Below are positions 20,101 through 30,585 of a stretch of 64,000 bases of DNA, one piece after another. The DNA lies in the NCBI GenBank assembly GCA_039545355.1, contig BCJJ01000006.1, positions 992,001 to 1,056,000 on the forward strand, written 5' to 3'. A program made the translations under genes and the position numbers. This stretch comes from Trichosporon coremiiforme (taxonomy: Eukaryota; Basidiomycota; Tremellomycetes; Trichosporonales; Trichosporonaceae). The notes below the pieces were generated by a model that ran no database searches, was not told where the DNA came from, and saw only the letters and a list, made by a program, of their open reading frames with translations. Position 1 is the stretch's first letter; each line of letters begins with the position of its first letter.

Positions 20101-23100
20101 AGTTCAAGGAGCCCGAGCCCAAGGTCCGGGACCAGATCATGTTCATCATCAACAATATCGCCCCAAGCAACTGGGAGGCCAAGTCGCAGGAGCTGGTCAA
20201 GCTGATGAAGCCCGAATACTCTCGCTGGTTTGCTCACTACTTCATCGACGTGCGTGTCTCGTTAGAGGCCAACCGTCACGATCTGTACTTCCAGATTCTC
20301 GAGCTCCTCAGCACGCCCATCCTCGAGAAGCATGTCCTCTGGGAGACGTACCGCAAGGCTCGCGACCTGCTGAATGCGGAGAGCACCCTTGGTTCGGCTT
20401 CGGACCGCGCTACCCTCAAGACTGTGGCGCTTTGGCTTGGCCGTATCACCCTGCAGCGCGGCCTGCCCATTAAGCACCGCGAGCTGTCGATCAAGGATCT
20501 GCTTGTTCAGGGTTACGACAACAAGCGTCTCATTGTGGCGATTCCTTTCGTCTGCAATGTCATGCTTGCGTGTCAAGACTCCAAGGTGTTCCACCAGCCT
20601 AACCCCTGGTTCGTCGCGATCCTCCGCGTCCTCGTCGAGCTCTACCACTTTGGCGACATCAAGCTCAACATGAAGTTCGAGATCGAAGTTCTCTTCGGCA
20701 GGCTCGGCTTGCAGCTCGACACCATTGAGGCCTCGGACGTGATCCGCACTCACGTCCCTCCTCCTCAGCCTCAGGCTCACGGCCCCAACCGTCTCGAGGT
20801 CGAGCTCCAGCGCCAGTTGATCACGAACGACCTCTCCAACTCTGGCGCTCAGCGCTTCGGCGGTACCAGCACCGAGCCCAGCATCGCGGACGACCCCTTC
20901 ACTCGCATGCAGGCTCTGCAAACCGAGCAGGCTGCCCAGGCGCTGCACGAGCAGTTCCTCGCCCACGTCGACGACCTCATCCGCCAGCTGCCCGAGTACC
21001 TGCACTTCAACTCGGACCTCGGCGTCCTGCAGGCGCCCACTTTCAAGCGTATCGTCCTGCACTCCATCGAGCGCGCTATCCGCGAGATCGTCTCGCCTGT
21101 GGTCGAGCGCTCTGTCACCATCGCTGGTATATCGTCCCGCGACCTTGTGCAGAAGGACTTTGGTACCGAGTGCGACTCGATCAAGATGCGTAAGGCTGCG
21201 CACCTCATGGTCCAGAACCTTGCGGGCAATCTGGCTCTCGTCACCTGCAAGGAGCCACTGCGCACGAGTCTCATGTCTCACATACGTGCCTTGGTCGGCC
21301 AGAACGGCTTCACGGAGGAGAACGTGCCTGACGGCGTGATCGCCGGCGTCGTCAACGAGAATCTCGACGTTGCGTGCGACGTCATCCGCAAGGCCGCGAT
21401 GGAGAAAGCTACTCGCGACATCGACGTTAATCTGCAGCCTCAGTTCGCGGCGCGCAAGGCCCACCGCGACTCCCGCAGCCAGCAGCCCTTCTGGGATGGC
21501 GCCTCCTTCGGCGTCGCCATCTCGCACACTGCTCTGCCCGACCCTCTTCGTCTGCGCCAGGGCGGTCTCACCGCTACTCAGCTCCGCGTCTACGAGGACT
21601 TTGCCGAGTCGGCCCGCGTCTTCTCGCAGCAGCAGCAGCAGCAGCAGGCCGGTCACCTTAACGGAGGCAACGACTACAACCTCCCCGTTGGTTACCGGGA
21701 CCTCGGCCTCGGTGACGGCGGCCTCGTGCCGCCTCCCGACGTCCGCCGTGGCCCGTCGCCCCGCAACGCCGACTTCGGCGACCAGGAGCAGTCCTTCGTC
21801 ATGGCTCCCCAGACCACCGTTGAGAAGTTCCACGAACTTGTGGCGGACATCGAGAAGCTCCTTGCTCAGACGAACGCCACCTCGATCTCGCAGCTCGAGC
21901 CCGACCACGATCTCCGCTCGCTCAGCCGCACCATCATCGTTCTCGCCCACTCGTCCATGCAGCGCGAGGCGACCACTCTGGCTATCGCCCAGAAGATCGT
22001 GCAGCTGCTTTACAAGACCGACTCGCCCCTTGGCCGCGAGCTGTACGTCGTGATCCTGCAGCAGCTCTGCCTGCACGCCCCCAAGGTCGACCGCGAGGTC
22101 AAGTCATGGTTGCTCTATGCCGAGGACCCCCGCAAGTACAACGTGCCTGTCACTGCGGTCCTCATCCGCGGCAGCTTCATCCGCGTCGCTGAGCTCGACG
22201 CCCAGCTCTCCAAGGTCATGACCCGTGGTCTCACTCCCGAGGTCGTCGACTTTGCCGCTCAGCTCATCCGCGAGTGCTGCATCGGTCCCCAGGCGTTCAT
22301 CAACCGCAACGCTTTCACGCTCTGCATCACCGCGCTCCTCAAGGCTCAGGAGCAGGACCAGTCGACTCCTACCGCCGACCAGCTCCTGGAGGACCTCCGC
22401 GGCGAGGGTGCTCGCGACACCAAGATCATGCCCATCGACGCCAAGGTCCACGAGCGCCTGCAGCACTACTTCTTCGAGTGGGTGCGTCTGTTCACCGACA
22501 ACCCCAACTCGCCCGAGGTTTCGTTCGTTCCCTACATCACCTGGCTGCAAGGCGACAACATTCTCGGCGGCGAGGACGTCTCGACTGCGTTCTACACGAC
22601 CGCCATCAAGGCTGCTGTTGACTGCGACATGAAGTCCGACAACACTCAGTGGTACGGCACTGACTCGCTCGCCAAGCTCATTGTCCTTATCGTAAAGAAC
22701 TACGGCGACAAGAGCGGCCCTGGCAGCGTCCAGCGCACCGTCTATTACTTCAACAAGATCATCACGATAATGTCGTATAGCCTGGTCCGCGCCCAGCTCA
22801 ACGCTGATGAGCCCTTCGACCAGCGCCCCTGGACCCGCTTCTTCACCAGCATGCTGGCCGAGCTCTCCGCCATCGAGGCCAGCCTGCCCGAGACTGTTCT
22901 CGGCTGCCTCAAGAGCATCGCCAACGTCCTCGGCATCATCCAGCCGACCTATGCGCCCCGCTTCGCGTTTGGCTGGGTCTCTATCATGTCGCACCGCCTG
23001 TTCATGGCCAAGCTCCTTGGCGCTCCCCGCCAGGAGGGCTGGTCCGACTACCACAGGTGTCTCATGTGGCTGCTGCGCTTTGTGTCGCCGTTCGTCAACT

Positions 23101-23978
23101 CGAACAGCCGCGACCTTGGTGCGCCGGCGCGCAGCCTCTACCGCGCGACTCTTCGCATCTTGCTTGTGCTCATGCACGACTTCCCTGGATTCCTGGTCGA
23201 GTACTACCACACGCTCTCGACTGCGATCCCCGCGCACTGCGTCCAGCTCCGCAACATCATCCTCGCGGCCTTCCCTGCCAGCGAGGCTCCTCTGCCCGAC
23301 TGGTACAAGCGCCTCGACGAGCTCGTTCCGGANATGCAGTCGTTCCCGCGTGTCCGCTCTGACCANGTCAGNGCGCTCAACACTGGCAANGTCAAGCAGG
23401 CNNTCGANCAGTACATCCACACCAACTCNCCCTCGGGCGCCGCGATCGTCAACGAGCTCAAGAACCGTATCGCGGTCCAGAAGACGCTGCCCGACGGTAC
23501 CACGACTACCGTGTGGAACCACACGCTGCTCCACGCGACCGTCTTCTACCTCGGCACCTCGGCCGTGCAGCGCCACTACATGCAGTCGGGCGTCGCCGAG
23601 TTTGACCCCAAGGACCCAGCTGTGCCCATGCTCCTGTCGCTTGTCCACTCGTTCGACGCTGAGGGCCAGTACCTGATGCTGTCTGTCATTGCCGACCAGC
23701 TGAGGTTCCCGTCGGCGCACACGCTCTTCTTCGCGTCGCTCATGCTGTACCTGTTCAAGGTGTCGACCGACTCGAGCATCCCCGAGCGCATCGCGCGTGT
23801 GCTCCTCGAGCGTGTCATCGTGACCCGCCCTCATCCGTGGGGTCTCATCGTCACCTTTGTCGAGCTCCTGGAGAACCCGGTCTACGGCTTCTGGGACCAG
23901 CCCTTCGTCCGCGCCGATGAGGAGATCTTCCTGATGTTCCGTCGCGCGCGCGAGAACTTTGGAACGCAAATGCACTAG
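17154..23978 (+). CDS. NOT1: NOT1, scaffold of the CCR4-NOT deadenylase complex
   Basis: Encodes about 2254 residues in exons 17154-17378 and 17439-23978. NOT1 is the large scaffold that holds the Caf1/Ccr4 deadenylases, Caf40 and the Not module and controls mRNA decay. The N-terminus is Gly/Ala/Pro-rich, followed by a long helical-repeat region. The Caf1-binding MIF4G-like domain covers about residues 960-1175 (key stretch EPKVRDQIMFIINNIAPSNW). The Caf40/CNOT9-binding helical domain (DUF3819) is around 1250-1400 (key stretch MRKAAHLMVQNLAGNLALVT). A short polyglutamine run is near 1472. The C-terminal NOT domain is at about 1890-2230 (key stretch PGFLVEYYHTLSTAIPAHCV). Overall length fits yeast and human homologues. 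Eight N bases between 23333 and 23429 leave ambiguous residues around 2040-2073 but do not break the frame. The start at 17154 is a choice; the frame is open further upstream. Confidence 0.95.
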
Positions 23979-24742
23979 AACAAGTGGTGAGCCGGAGCTG
24001 CCTGGATATGAGTTCTGAAACTAACATCCAGCATTGAAACCATCTGAGCCCATCTGCGCTCCGTGTTGCAACAATCATACCACGTTCCCTCTCCCTGGGT
24101 TTTTTTTGCACAATTCGGCTCTTTTCTTTCCTCTATTCCTCTCTATCATAATGTTTGTGACAGTAGAATCCCTCTTCCCTCGGTCTATCGTCGGCATCTC
24201 ATCATTGACAATGTACGATCGACGAGACGACAGCAGCTGAAGAAGTAAACCAACAACAACAACAACAATCAACCATCAATAACAACCAACTCCCCGACCT
24301 CGGCCGTCCACACCCTACCGAATTATCCCGTTCGCGTTCGCGCTGTGGACAAATAGAGAGTGAGAAACGGGCTGCCGTATACCCCGTCTGTGGGTGGGTC
24401 CATTGGAGAGGCTCATCTCGGACTTGTAACTGCTGAGTGGAGGTGTTTTGGGTTGTGAAAAGGATCCAAGATATCGACATAAAGCTATTGTACACTAGTC
24501 ACTGCAATGCATGGCACGTTCACATCTGAAGCAGGCGAGGAACGCGAGGAAATTCTTTGCAGTCAAGAGGAGCTGATAAGGAAGGACATGACGATCAGCG
24601 GGAGCAAATTTGCCACCCAGAGTTGGATCTGCAGGTCACCTGTAAGGTACCATCGGCGGCTCGAAAACAACTTCTGTCTTACCAACCAGCCCATCTTCAC
24701 CTTTCACCTCTCGTCTCGTCGGCCGAACGCTCTCTCGTCAAC
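23979..24742. other. Intergenic region between NOT1 and YJU2
   Basis: This 0.76-kb gap has a T-rich stretch near 24100 that suits the NOT1 3' end, a CAA repeat at about 24250-24268, and a C/T-rich leader just before the YJU2 start. No gene is visible. Confidence 0.5.
24250..24268. repeat. CAA trinucleotide repeat
   Basis: About six CAA units occur in the NOT1-YJU2 intergenic region. It is a simple sequence repeat outside coding DNA. Confidence 0.7.
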
Positions 24743-25752
24743 ATGTCAGAACGCAAGGTGCTGAACAAGTACTTCCCGCCGGACTTTGATCCGTCCAAGA
24801 TCAAGCGTCGGAAACGCCAGGGCCCGAAGAACTCGCAGATCACTGTGACGTTGAAGGCGCCGTACACGATGCGCTGCACAAAGTGCGGCGAGTACATCTG
24901 TAAGCATCAATCTCCACATAAGCTGTTAAGCTGTTAAGCTGTTTCTCTAGGGGCAATTAAGCTGACACTCCAGACCACGGACGCAAGTTCAATGCGCGCA
25001 AGGAGACGGCCGAAGGCGAGGAGTACCTGGGCGTGAAGGTGTTCCGGTTCTACATCAAGTGCACGCTGTGCAGCCAGGAGATCACGTTCAAGACGGACCC
25101 GAAGAATGCCGACTTCACACCCGAGCACGGCGCGACGCGGACGTTCGATAACTGGTCCGAGGCCGATCCGGAGGGGCGCGCCGGCGCTCTGCCCACAGCA
25201 GCCGAGGACGACGAGGACGATCCCGAGCGCGAGGCGCGCGACGCCATGGCCGAGCTCGAACGCTCCCAGGAAGCGAGCAGGCGCGAGATGGAGATTATGG
25301 ATGAGCTCGCGGACTTGAGGAGTAGGAACGCGAGGGTGGACACGAGTAAAGTGGGCGATGACCCCGAGGCTCTCCTGGCCAAGCTGCATGAGGAGAGACT
25401 GAGCCGCGAAGAAGAGGAGAGGAGGAAACGCGAGGCGGAGGAAGACGACGCAGAGGTCGCGAAGTACTTTACGAAAATGGCGCCGCCCCCGCTTCCCCTC
25501 GGTGCTAGCAAGGGCAAGGCGAAGGATGAGTCGCCGGAAGAGAAGGAGAGTAGCGAGGTGGCCGACGAGAAACCGAAGGGACCCACGATCAAGCGCGCCG
25601 TCGCTGCTGCCGGTGAGCCGAGTGTCGCTTCCATCCTTGCGGCCAAGGGCAAAGCGGCCGAGCCCGTCGCCCCGCCCGCGACCGCGCAAGTCAAGCGCAA
25701 GCGTGAGGGCATGCAGAAGCTGCTCGGTATCAAGAAGAAGGCCAAGGCTTAA
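24743..25752 (+). CDS. YJU2: Splicing factor YJU2 (CWC16 family)
   Basis: Encodes 311 residues in exons 24743-24899 and 24974-25752. The N-terminus begins [20 protein letters not shown], a hallmark of Yju2/CCDC94 proteins, and continues with [20 protein letters not shown] and [18 protein letters not shown]. Cysteines at about 45, 48, 82 and 85 form the zinc site of the family. Yju2 joins the spliceosome with the Prp19 complex and promotes the first catalytic step, close to the branch site. The C-terminal two thirds are charged helical sequence with a Glu/Arg-rich coiled-coil-like stretch, ending in a basic tail ([18 protein letters not shown]), probably nuclear-targeting. The single intron falls inside the zinc region, between the two half-sites. 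Confidence 0.95.
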
Positions 25753-25974
25753 GCTCAGCGTTGTGTGGCGTCCCTCCGGCCGATGAAAAACAAAGGAGAG
25801 ATACATGCCGAAGGGTGGTGTGTTCCTGTAGATATCCTGATGTAATGTTAGACATGAGAGCAGCGCGTCACGCGCGCTCGCTATCGAAATTTCTAAGTGG
25901 TTGCTAGTCTACGAAACGAATGTGTGTGGGTATTGGAAAGTTCTACGGAAGTAAAGGAGGAAAGGGGAGGGGAA

Positions 25975-27546
25975 CTAGATGTCCTGACGCTTGTCGTATG
26001 TAGCCATGTTGGGCCCGACGCGGCGGAGCTTGCGCGCGACGTCCTCAGCGCCACTCATGACGCGGAGCAGATTGCCGCCAGCAAGACCGGCAAGGTCGTG
26101 CCTGCCCCAGCCGCGCTTGATCAGCTCCGCAAACAGGTGGGGGTACTTTGACACATCCTCGAGTCCCTTGGGCACCTGCTGTCAGCTGACGTCGGGTTCT
26201 GCCGAGCTTACCTTCTCGATACCGTCGTAATCGGACCCGATGCCGACGCTGGTGTCAGTTGTCACAGGGCTTGCCAACTCACTGCTGCCGGCTCGTCCTC
26301 TTCGCGATGTACTCGACCTCGTCGGCGATGTACTTGACGTCGACTTCGTCGGGGTTCTTGCTCGCGAACACGGGGAAGAAGCTGGTATCAGCTGAAGACA
26401 TTAGATCAGAAAGCCCACTTGACCATGACAACTCCATCGAGCTGGTGCTTCCCGCGCCCGATCTTGGACAGAATCTCGTCAGGCAAGTTGCGCGACATGT
26501 TGTTGAAATGCCGCACCGCTGAGTGCGACCAGATGACGGGCGCCTTGGAGAGCGCGATCGCCTGCTGCGCCGTCTCGTCGGAGACGTGCGAAAGGTCTAT
26601 CAGCATACCCAAGCGGTTCATCTCCTTGATGAGCTGGTGACCAAAGTCCCTGTCTGTTAGCTACGGAAGAACGAAAAGGTTAGCTCACGAGAGACCGTGC
26701 CAGCGCGGCTTCGGCTGTTCGAAGTAGCCGCCGCTATCGGCGAAGACGTTGTTGCACGAATGCGTCAGCGTCGCGTATCGCACGCCGAGGGCGTAGTACT
26801 GCCGCAGCACTGGTGTCAGCTATAGTCAAGCGATGGTAACTTACCGGCGAGACTGTTGCCGAGCTGGTGCGCGCCCTCGATACCCATGAAGCTTGCGACC
26901 TTGCCGTTCTTGATCGCGCGTTCGGCGCCAGCCGCAGTCGTAGCGAACTCGAACGTGTCATGGTACTTGCTCATCAGGTTGCGAGCGACGTCAATCTGCT
27001 CCAGCGTGTCTGTCGTTAGTTTTGCAAGGTCGAGGACGCTCACCGCGAACATGGTTGTTCGGCGTGAGGAAGTCGGCCCCGTCGTCGTGGCACTCGGTGA
27101 AGACACTCCAGAAGAAGCCGCCGAGCTGGCCCTCGCGAATGCGCGGAATGTCAACGTGCGCAGGCTGAACGTTAGCTACAAGAAAGGTCATGGACATCTA
27201 GGAGAAAACTTACCAGCTTCGCGTTCATGTCAAACTTATTGATGTCGTTGCCGTACGCCTCGCGGACGAAGATGGGCAGGTCGATGTGTCCATCAATGAC
27301 GGGGGCTCTGGCTGTCAGCTGTATCACAGTGGGCGTGTTAGCTCACGTATTCAGGTAGTACTTCGCCTTCTCCAGAGGATCCTTTGGCTCCGCCTTGCCA
27401 AACAGGAGGACGCCGATCGTCGCCCACACGAGCACGACGGGGGCAAGGATGGTGATGACCCAGCGCTTGCGGCGAGGCGCGGCGCGTTGCGTGTTCGCCG
27501 GTAGAATAGGGGTGCGCTCGCTTGCTCCTTGCGCTGCGGTCGGCAT
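25975..27546 (-). CDS. Membrane-anchored dipeptidase, peptidase family M19
   Basis: Encodes 422 residues in nine exons: 27347-27546, 27214-27307, 27044-27164, 26845-27009, 26689-26809, 26419-26649, 26283-26381, 26212-26248 and 25975-26175. The sum closes in frame. The family hydrolyses dipeptides with a binuclear zinc centre. Conserved ligands are visible: DGHIDLP (H74, D76), GIEGAHQ (E183), DLSHVSDE (H255) and WSHSAVR (H276), with HVGIGSDYDG (D350 or D352) near the C-terminus. Spacing between ligands matches renal dipeptidase. An N-terminal hydrophobic segment (about 28-51) after a basic RRKR suggests a type II membrane anchor rather than a cleaved signal peptide. Introns are 35-49 nt with CTAAC or CTGAC branch sites. 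It shares a 290-bp promoter region with REX4. Confidence 0.93.
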
Positions 27547-27836
27547 GGCGGTCTCTTGCCTCTCTGATGAAGTGAGTGGTGTTGACCGTGCTATTGCGGA
27601 TCACGCCGTGACGTCGTTCGTTATCCGCCATCGACCATCCCATCAGCAGTGACGCTCCGTGCCTGAACGCGCCAGCGGCCGGCTTTGGCCCTGGGTGGCG
27701 AAGAGCGGCATGCAGCCGACCTCCGCACCACGTGGTCAAAGATTACCGATTTTGTTGATGTCCAGGTCCACCCAAGGGGCGGGGAAGGCAGATCTTAATG
27801 TCTCGCCGTCACCACACCGCCCGGAGCACCACCACG
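27547..27836. promoter_or_regulatory. Shared divergent promoter of dipeptidase and REX4 genes
   Basis: The 290-bp gap separates two divergent start codons, so both promoters must lie here or overlap the first exons. No specific motif could be assigned. Confidence 0.5.
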
Positions 27837-29244
27837 ATGAGCAAGGTGAGCTAGATGACCGATCCTGAAGCTAACCTCAGATGTCACAGGCCTGGGCGGG
27901 CTCCAATTGGGAGCAGCTGAAGAAAACGCTGACGCCGACGAAGAAGAAGCCGGTGTCGACCGCGCGAGATGGCCGCGGGACCCAGGCCAAGAAGCGCAGG
28001 CCGGGCGTTGGCGGACTCGCGTCTTTCACCAAGAACTTTGAGATGAAGGAGGCTACGTGGGTTCGATGCCGCTCTGTGCGCTAACCATCAGGACCACAGC
28101 TGGGGCAGGCCAATCCATCGTCGGACCGTCGCAGTACAACACGGACGAGGTGACTTTCCTTCCTGCACCGAGCGACAAGCCGCTCATGCACGAGCTGCGC
28201 CAGATGGTTGCCGGAAACAATGTGCTGAACGAGTCGAAGAAGTCGTGAGTTCAGAAGCTATCCCGAACCCTGCGTTTCGAAGCTGACATCAGAATCGGTA
28301 ACTAGTGAGTATACTCAAGGGAAGTCCTTTCGTCCCTTTAGCTTCGTATTGAACATCCTCGAGCTGACTCCGGCAGCCTTGCAATTGATTGCGAAATGGT
28401 TGGTCTCGGCCAAGGTGGTGACGAGAGTGCGCTCGCGCGAGTCTCCATCGTGAACTACCACGGCCACGTCGTGCTCGACACGTTCGTGCAGCCGCGTGAG
28501 CGCGTCACCGACTTTCGTACGTGGGTCTCGGGTGTGCGCGAGTCGGACGTCATGAACGCGCCGCCCTTCGACGACGTGCAAAAGCAGGTCGCGGACTTGA
28601 TCAAGGACAAGATCCTCATCGGTCACGCCGTCGAGAATGACTTGAAGGTAAGTCCGCAGCTGCCTTGGACGCCCTGTGTAGCTGACAACCAGGCGCTTCT
28701 TCTCTCGCACCCGAATCCGCTGCTCCGTGACACACAGAAGTGCAAGCAGCTCCGCGAGCACGCCAAGACGAAACGGCCAGGTCTGAAGAAGCTCACGGAC
28801 CTCGAGCTCGGCCTGCGTATTCAGGGAAGGTCCCATTCCTCGGTGAGTCCTCCTACAGCTGGCGCACCGGGAAGTTAGAGCTAACCCCAGATTACCGATG
28901 CGCGTGCCACAATGGCTTTGTACCGCCTGTACAAGCCCGAGTGGGAGGCGTCCCTGCGCCACGTCATGGAGACCTACCGCCAGAAGACAGGCATGGAGCC
29001 GCTGTCTACGAAGAGGAAACGCAAGCGCGGCGACGCCGAGGAGAGAGAGGAGGACGAGGACGAGGAGCGGGGCAAGCAGAAGCAGTTCCCGGGCGGCGGA
29101 AGGAAAGGTATCTCGTCCGGACTCAGCGTCGTCGTGAAGCGATTCGGAAAGAAAGTCGACGACCAGCCGAAGCGGCGTGGGCTTGCGCCTGCCCCGGCTG
29201 CCTCGTCGTCGGGAGGGAACTGGTGGGAGGAGGCTGCTGGCTAA
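27837..29244 (+). CDS. REX4: RNA exonuclease REX4 (DEDDh family)
   Basis: Encodes about 371 residues. Exons are 27837-27845, 27890-28056, 28092-28244, 28293-28304, 28377-28647, 28693-28842 and 28891-29244. The nuclease core has all three Exo motifs: AIDCEMVG (D118, E120), GHAVENDLKAL (D202) and HSSITDARATMALYR (H252, D257), which is the DEDDh pattern. Rex4 homologues act in the nucleolus on pre-rRNA processing. The basic N-terminus (KKTLTPTKKKP) suits nucleolar targeting, and the C-terminal tail is Lys/Glu-rich. The 12-nt fourth exon encodes part of SIGNYLAIDCEMVG; omitting it leaves the join out of phase with the conserved core. The acceptor of the first intron could instead end at 27880, giving an in-frame three-residue insertion, or translation could start at ATG 27881. 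Confidence 0.93.
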
Positions 29245-29350
29245 TCTTCGCTGCCACATAGATCATAGATACCATAAATGCCGTTCAGTGTACTTCTGCC
29301 CTGTCTGATTAAATGCAATGCAAAACCATGTACTGTACAACTGCTATGTC

Positions 29351-30233
29351 TTACTTCTGCCCGCGCTTGCCCCACGTCGAGTCGTACCACGCCTTGACTA
29401 GCGCGCCGCTCTCCTGCCCGACGCGGAACACTGCTTGTCAGTTCTCCAGTCCACCAACGGGCCAACTTACGTTCACGCTCATCCGCCTCCATGCCGCTCT
29501 GGAACGACTCGCCTGTTCCCGCACCGTGCTCCATCGAACCCTCCGAGGACGCGTGGTGCGCGGCCAGGTCCTGTAGCGGAGGGAGCCGGTGCACAAACGC
29601 GCCGAGGAGCATGTCGAGCAATGAGTCGCCGTTGTCCCAACTATCACGTCAGCTTAAGCGAAGTCCTCGTGCAGCGGGACATGGACATCCACCCAAATAA
29701 AAGGCAGCGGGACGCCCACTTGAACACTCACATACTGGCAATCCTCGCGCCGAATCGGTACCACCATCCGCCGGCGCCGACGAGGGAAGACAGCTTCACT
29801 GCGGGTGCAGAGGCATTGAGCGCGGCACGCACTCGCGGGCCATACGCTGGTGGAACGGAGAACGTCGTTAGTTCACTGACTGTCAGCTGCGCCCACGCGC
29901 CCTATCTAGCTGAATTGAATGAAGGGAAGGCAGGTGGGAAGAATATGCGGACGGAGGCGCATGGGATAATGAGGCAGAGGAGGATGCGGAGAGAAAACTC
30001 ACTTCAAGCTCAGCGTCTGCGCGAGCCACAACGGCAACTCAACCTTCGTCCCCGCCTTAAGGTCTCGCTCCGTGCCCTCGAGGTATCCGAGTTCCGGGAC
30101 GTCGAGCGTGAAGGTGCAGGGCAGTTTCTGTCGTCAGCTCTGGCTCATGGCTACGCCAGCTCTGGGGACAAGATGCCAGACGTACGTGATTCTCGGCCAG
30201 AATCGCCGTCAGCGAGTAGTAGTCGTTGTCCAT
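29351..30233 (-). CDS. PSF3: GINS complex subunit PSF3
   Basis: Encodes 188 residues in exons 30186-30233, 30003-30127, 29732-29875, 29471-29640 and 29351-29430, closing in frame. GINS is the Sld5-Psf1-Psf2-Psf3 complex that joins MCM and Cdc45 in the replicative helicase. The N-terminus reads MDNDYYSLTAILAENHKLPC followed by TFTLDVPELGYL, the usual Psf3 opening (DYY, ILAE, KxPCxF, GYL), then KAGTKVELPLWLA, a strongly conserved Psf3 motif. The length fits the family (about 200). The first intron uses a GTACGT donor. The second intron is 127 nt; its acceptor must be the CAG just before TGAACTAACG, because other nearby AGs give a stop or a wrong frame. The gene lies just downstream of, and on the same strand as, MDN1. 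Confidence 0.93.
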
Positions 30234-30585
30234 GTTGGGATGGACATGCACTTGCCGCTGTGTGGTGTGGTGCGATTGATTTAGCAAGGAAGGTCGAAAA
30301 GCGGCCGTTGTTAACTTTGGATCTTCGACGCGTCGCGCGTCACTACCACACATTCAGACATTGCAGCTACCTGGGAGTTACGTAATCACCGAGCTCGGAC
30401 TCATGGCAGGAACCAAACAAAGGCCCTGCAGCAGCGAGGAAGGCAGCGAGGAAGGCAGAAACGAGAACAGATATGCATGACGGCATTGGTGCTACATACA
30501 GAGATGATTGCGATACTTTATGCGTTGGTTGGGTATACTTTTGATATGCTTGCAGTCTATGAATTTACTCCTTACTTCCTCCTCT
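30234..30585. other. Short intergenic region between MDN1 and PSF3
   Basis: This 352-bp gap lies between two genes on the minus strand and holds the MDN1 3' end and the PSF3 promoter. It contains a 39-codon minus-strand open frame (30367-30486) with a hydrophobic N-terminus. That could be an upstream frame in the PSF3 leader or chance. Confidence 0.45.

Noticed and set aside
20262..23975. 604- and 623-codon minus-strand frames opposite NOT1
   Set aside because: These are antisense shadows of NOT1 produced by G/C-ending codons. The sense strand carries the recognised MIF4G, DUF3819 and NOT domains.
30057..30353. 98-codon minus frame overlapping the start of PSF3
   Set aside because: It only extends the PSF3 first exon upstream and reads through its first intron. 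The conserved MDNDYYS start and the spliced exons are a better model.
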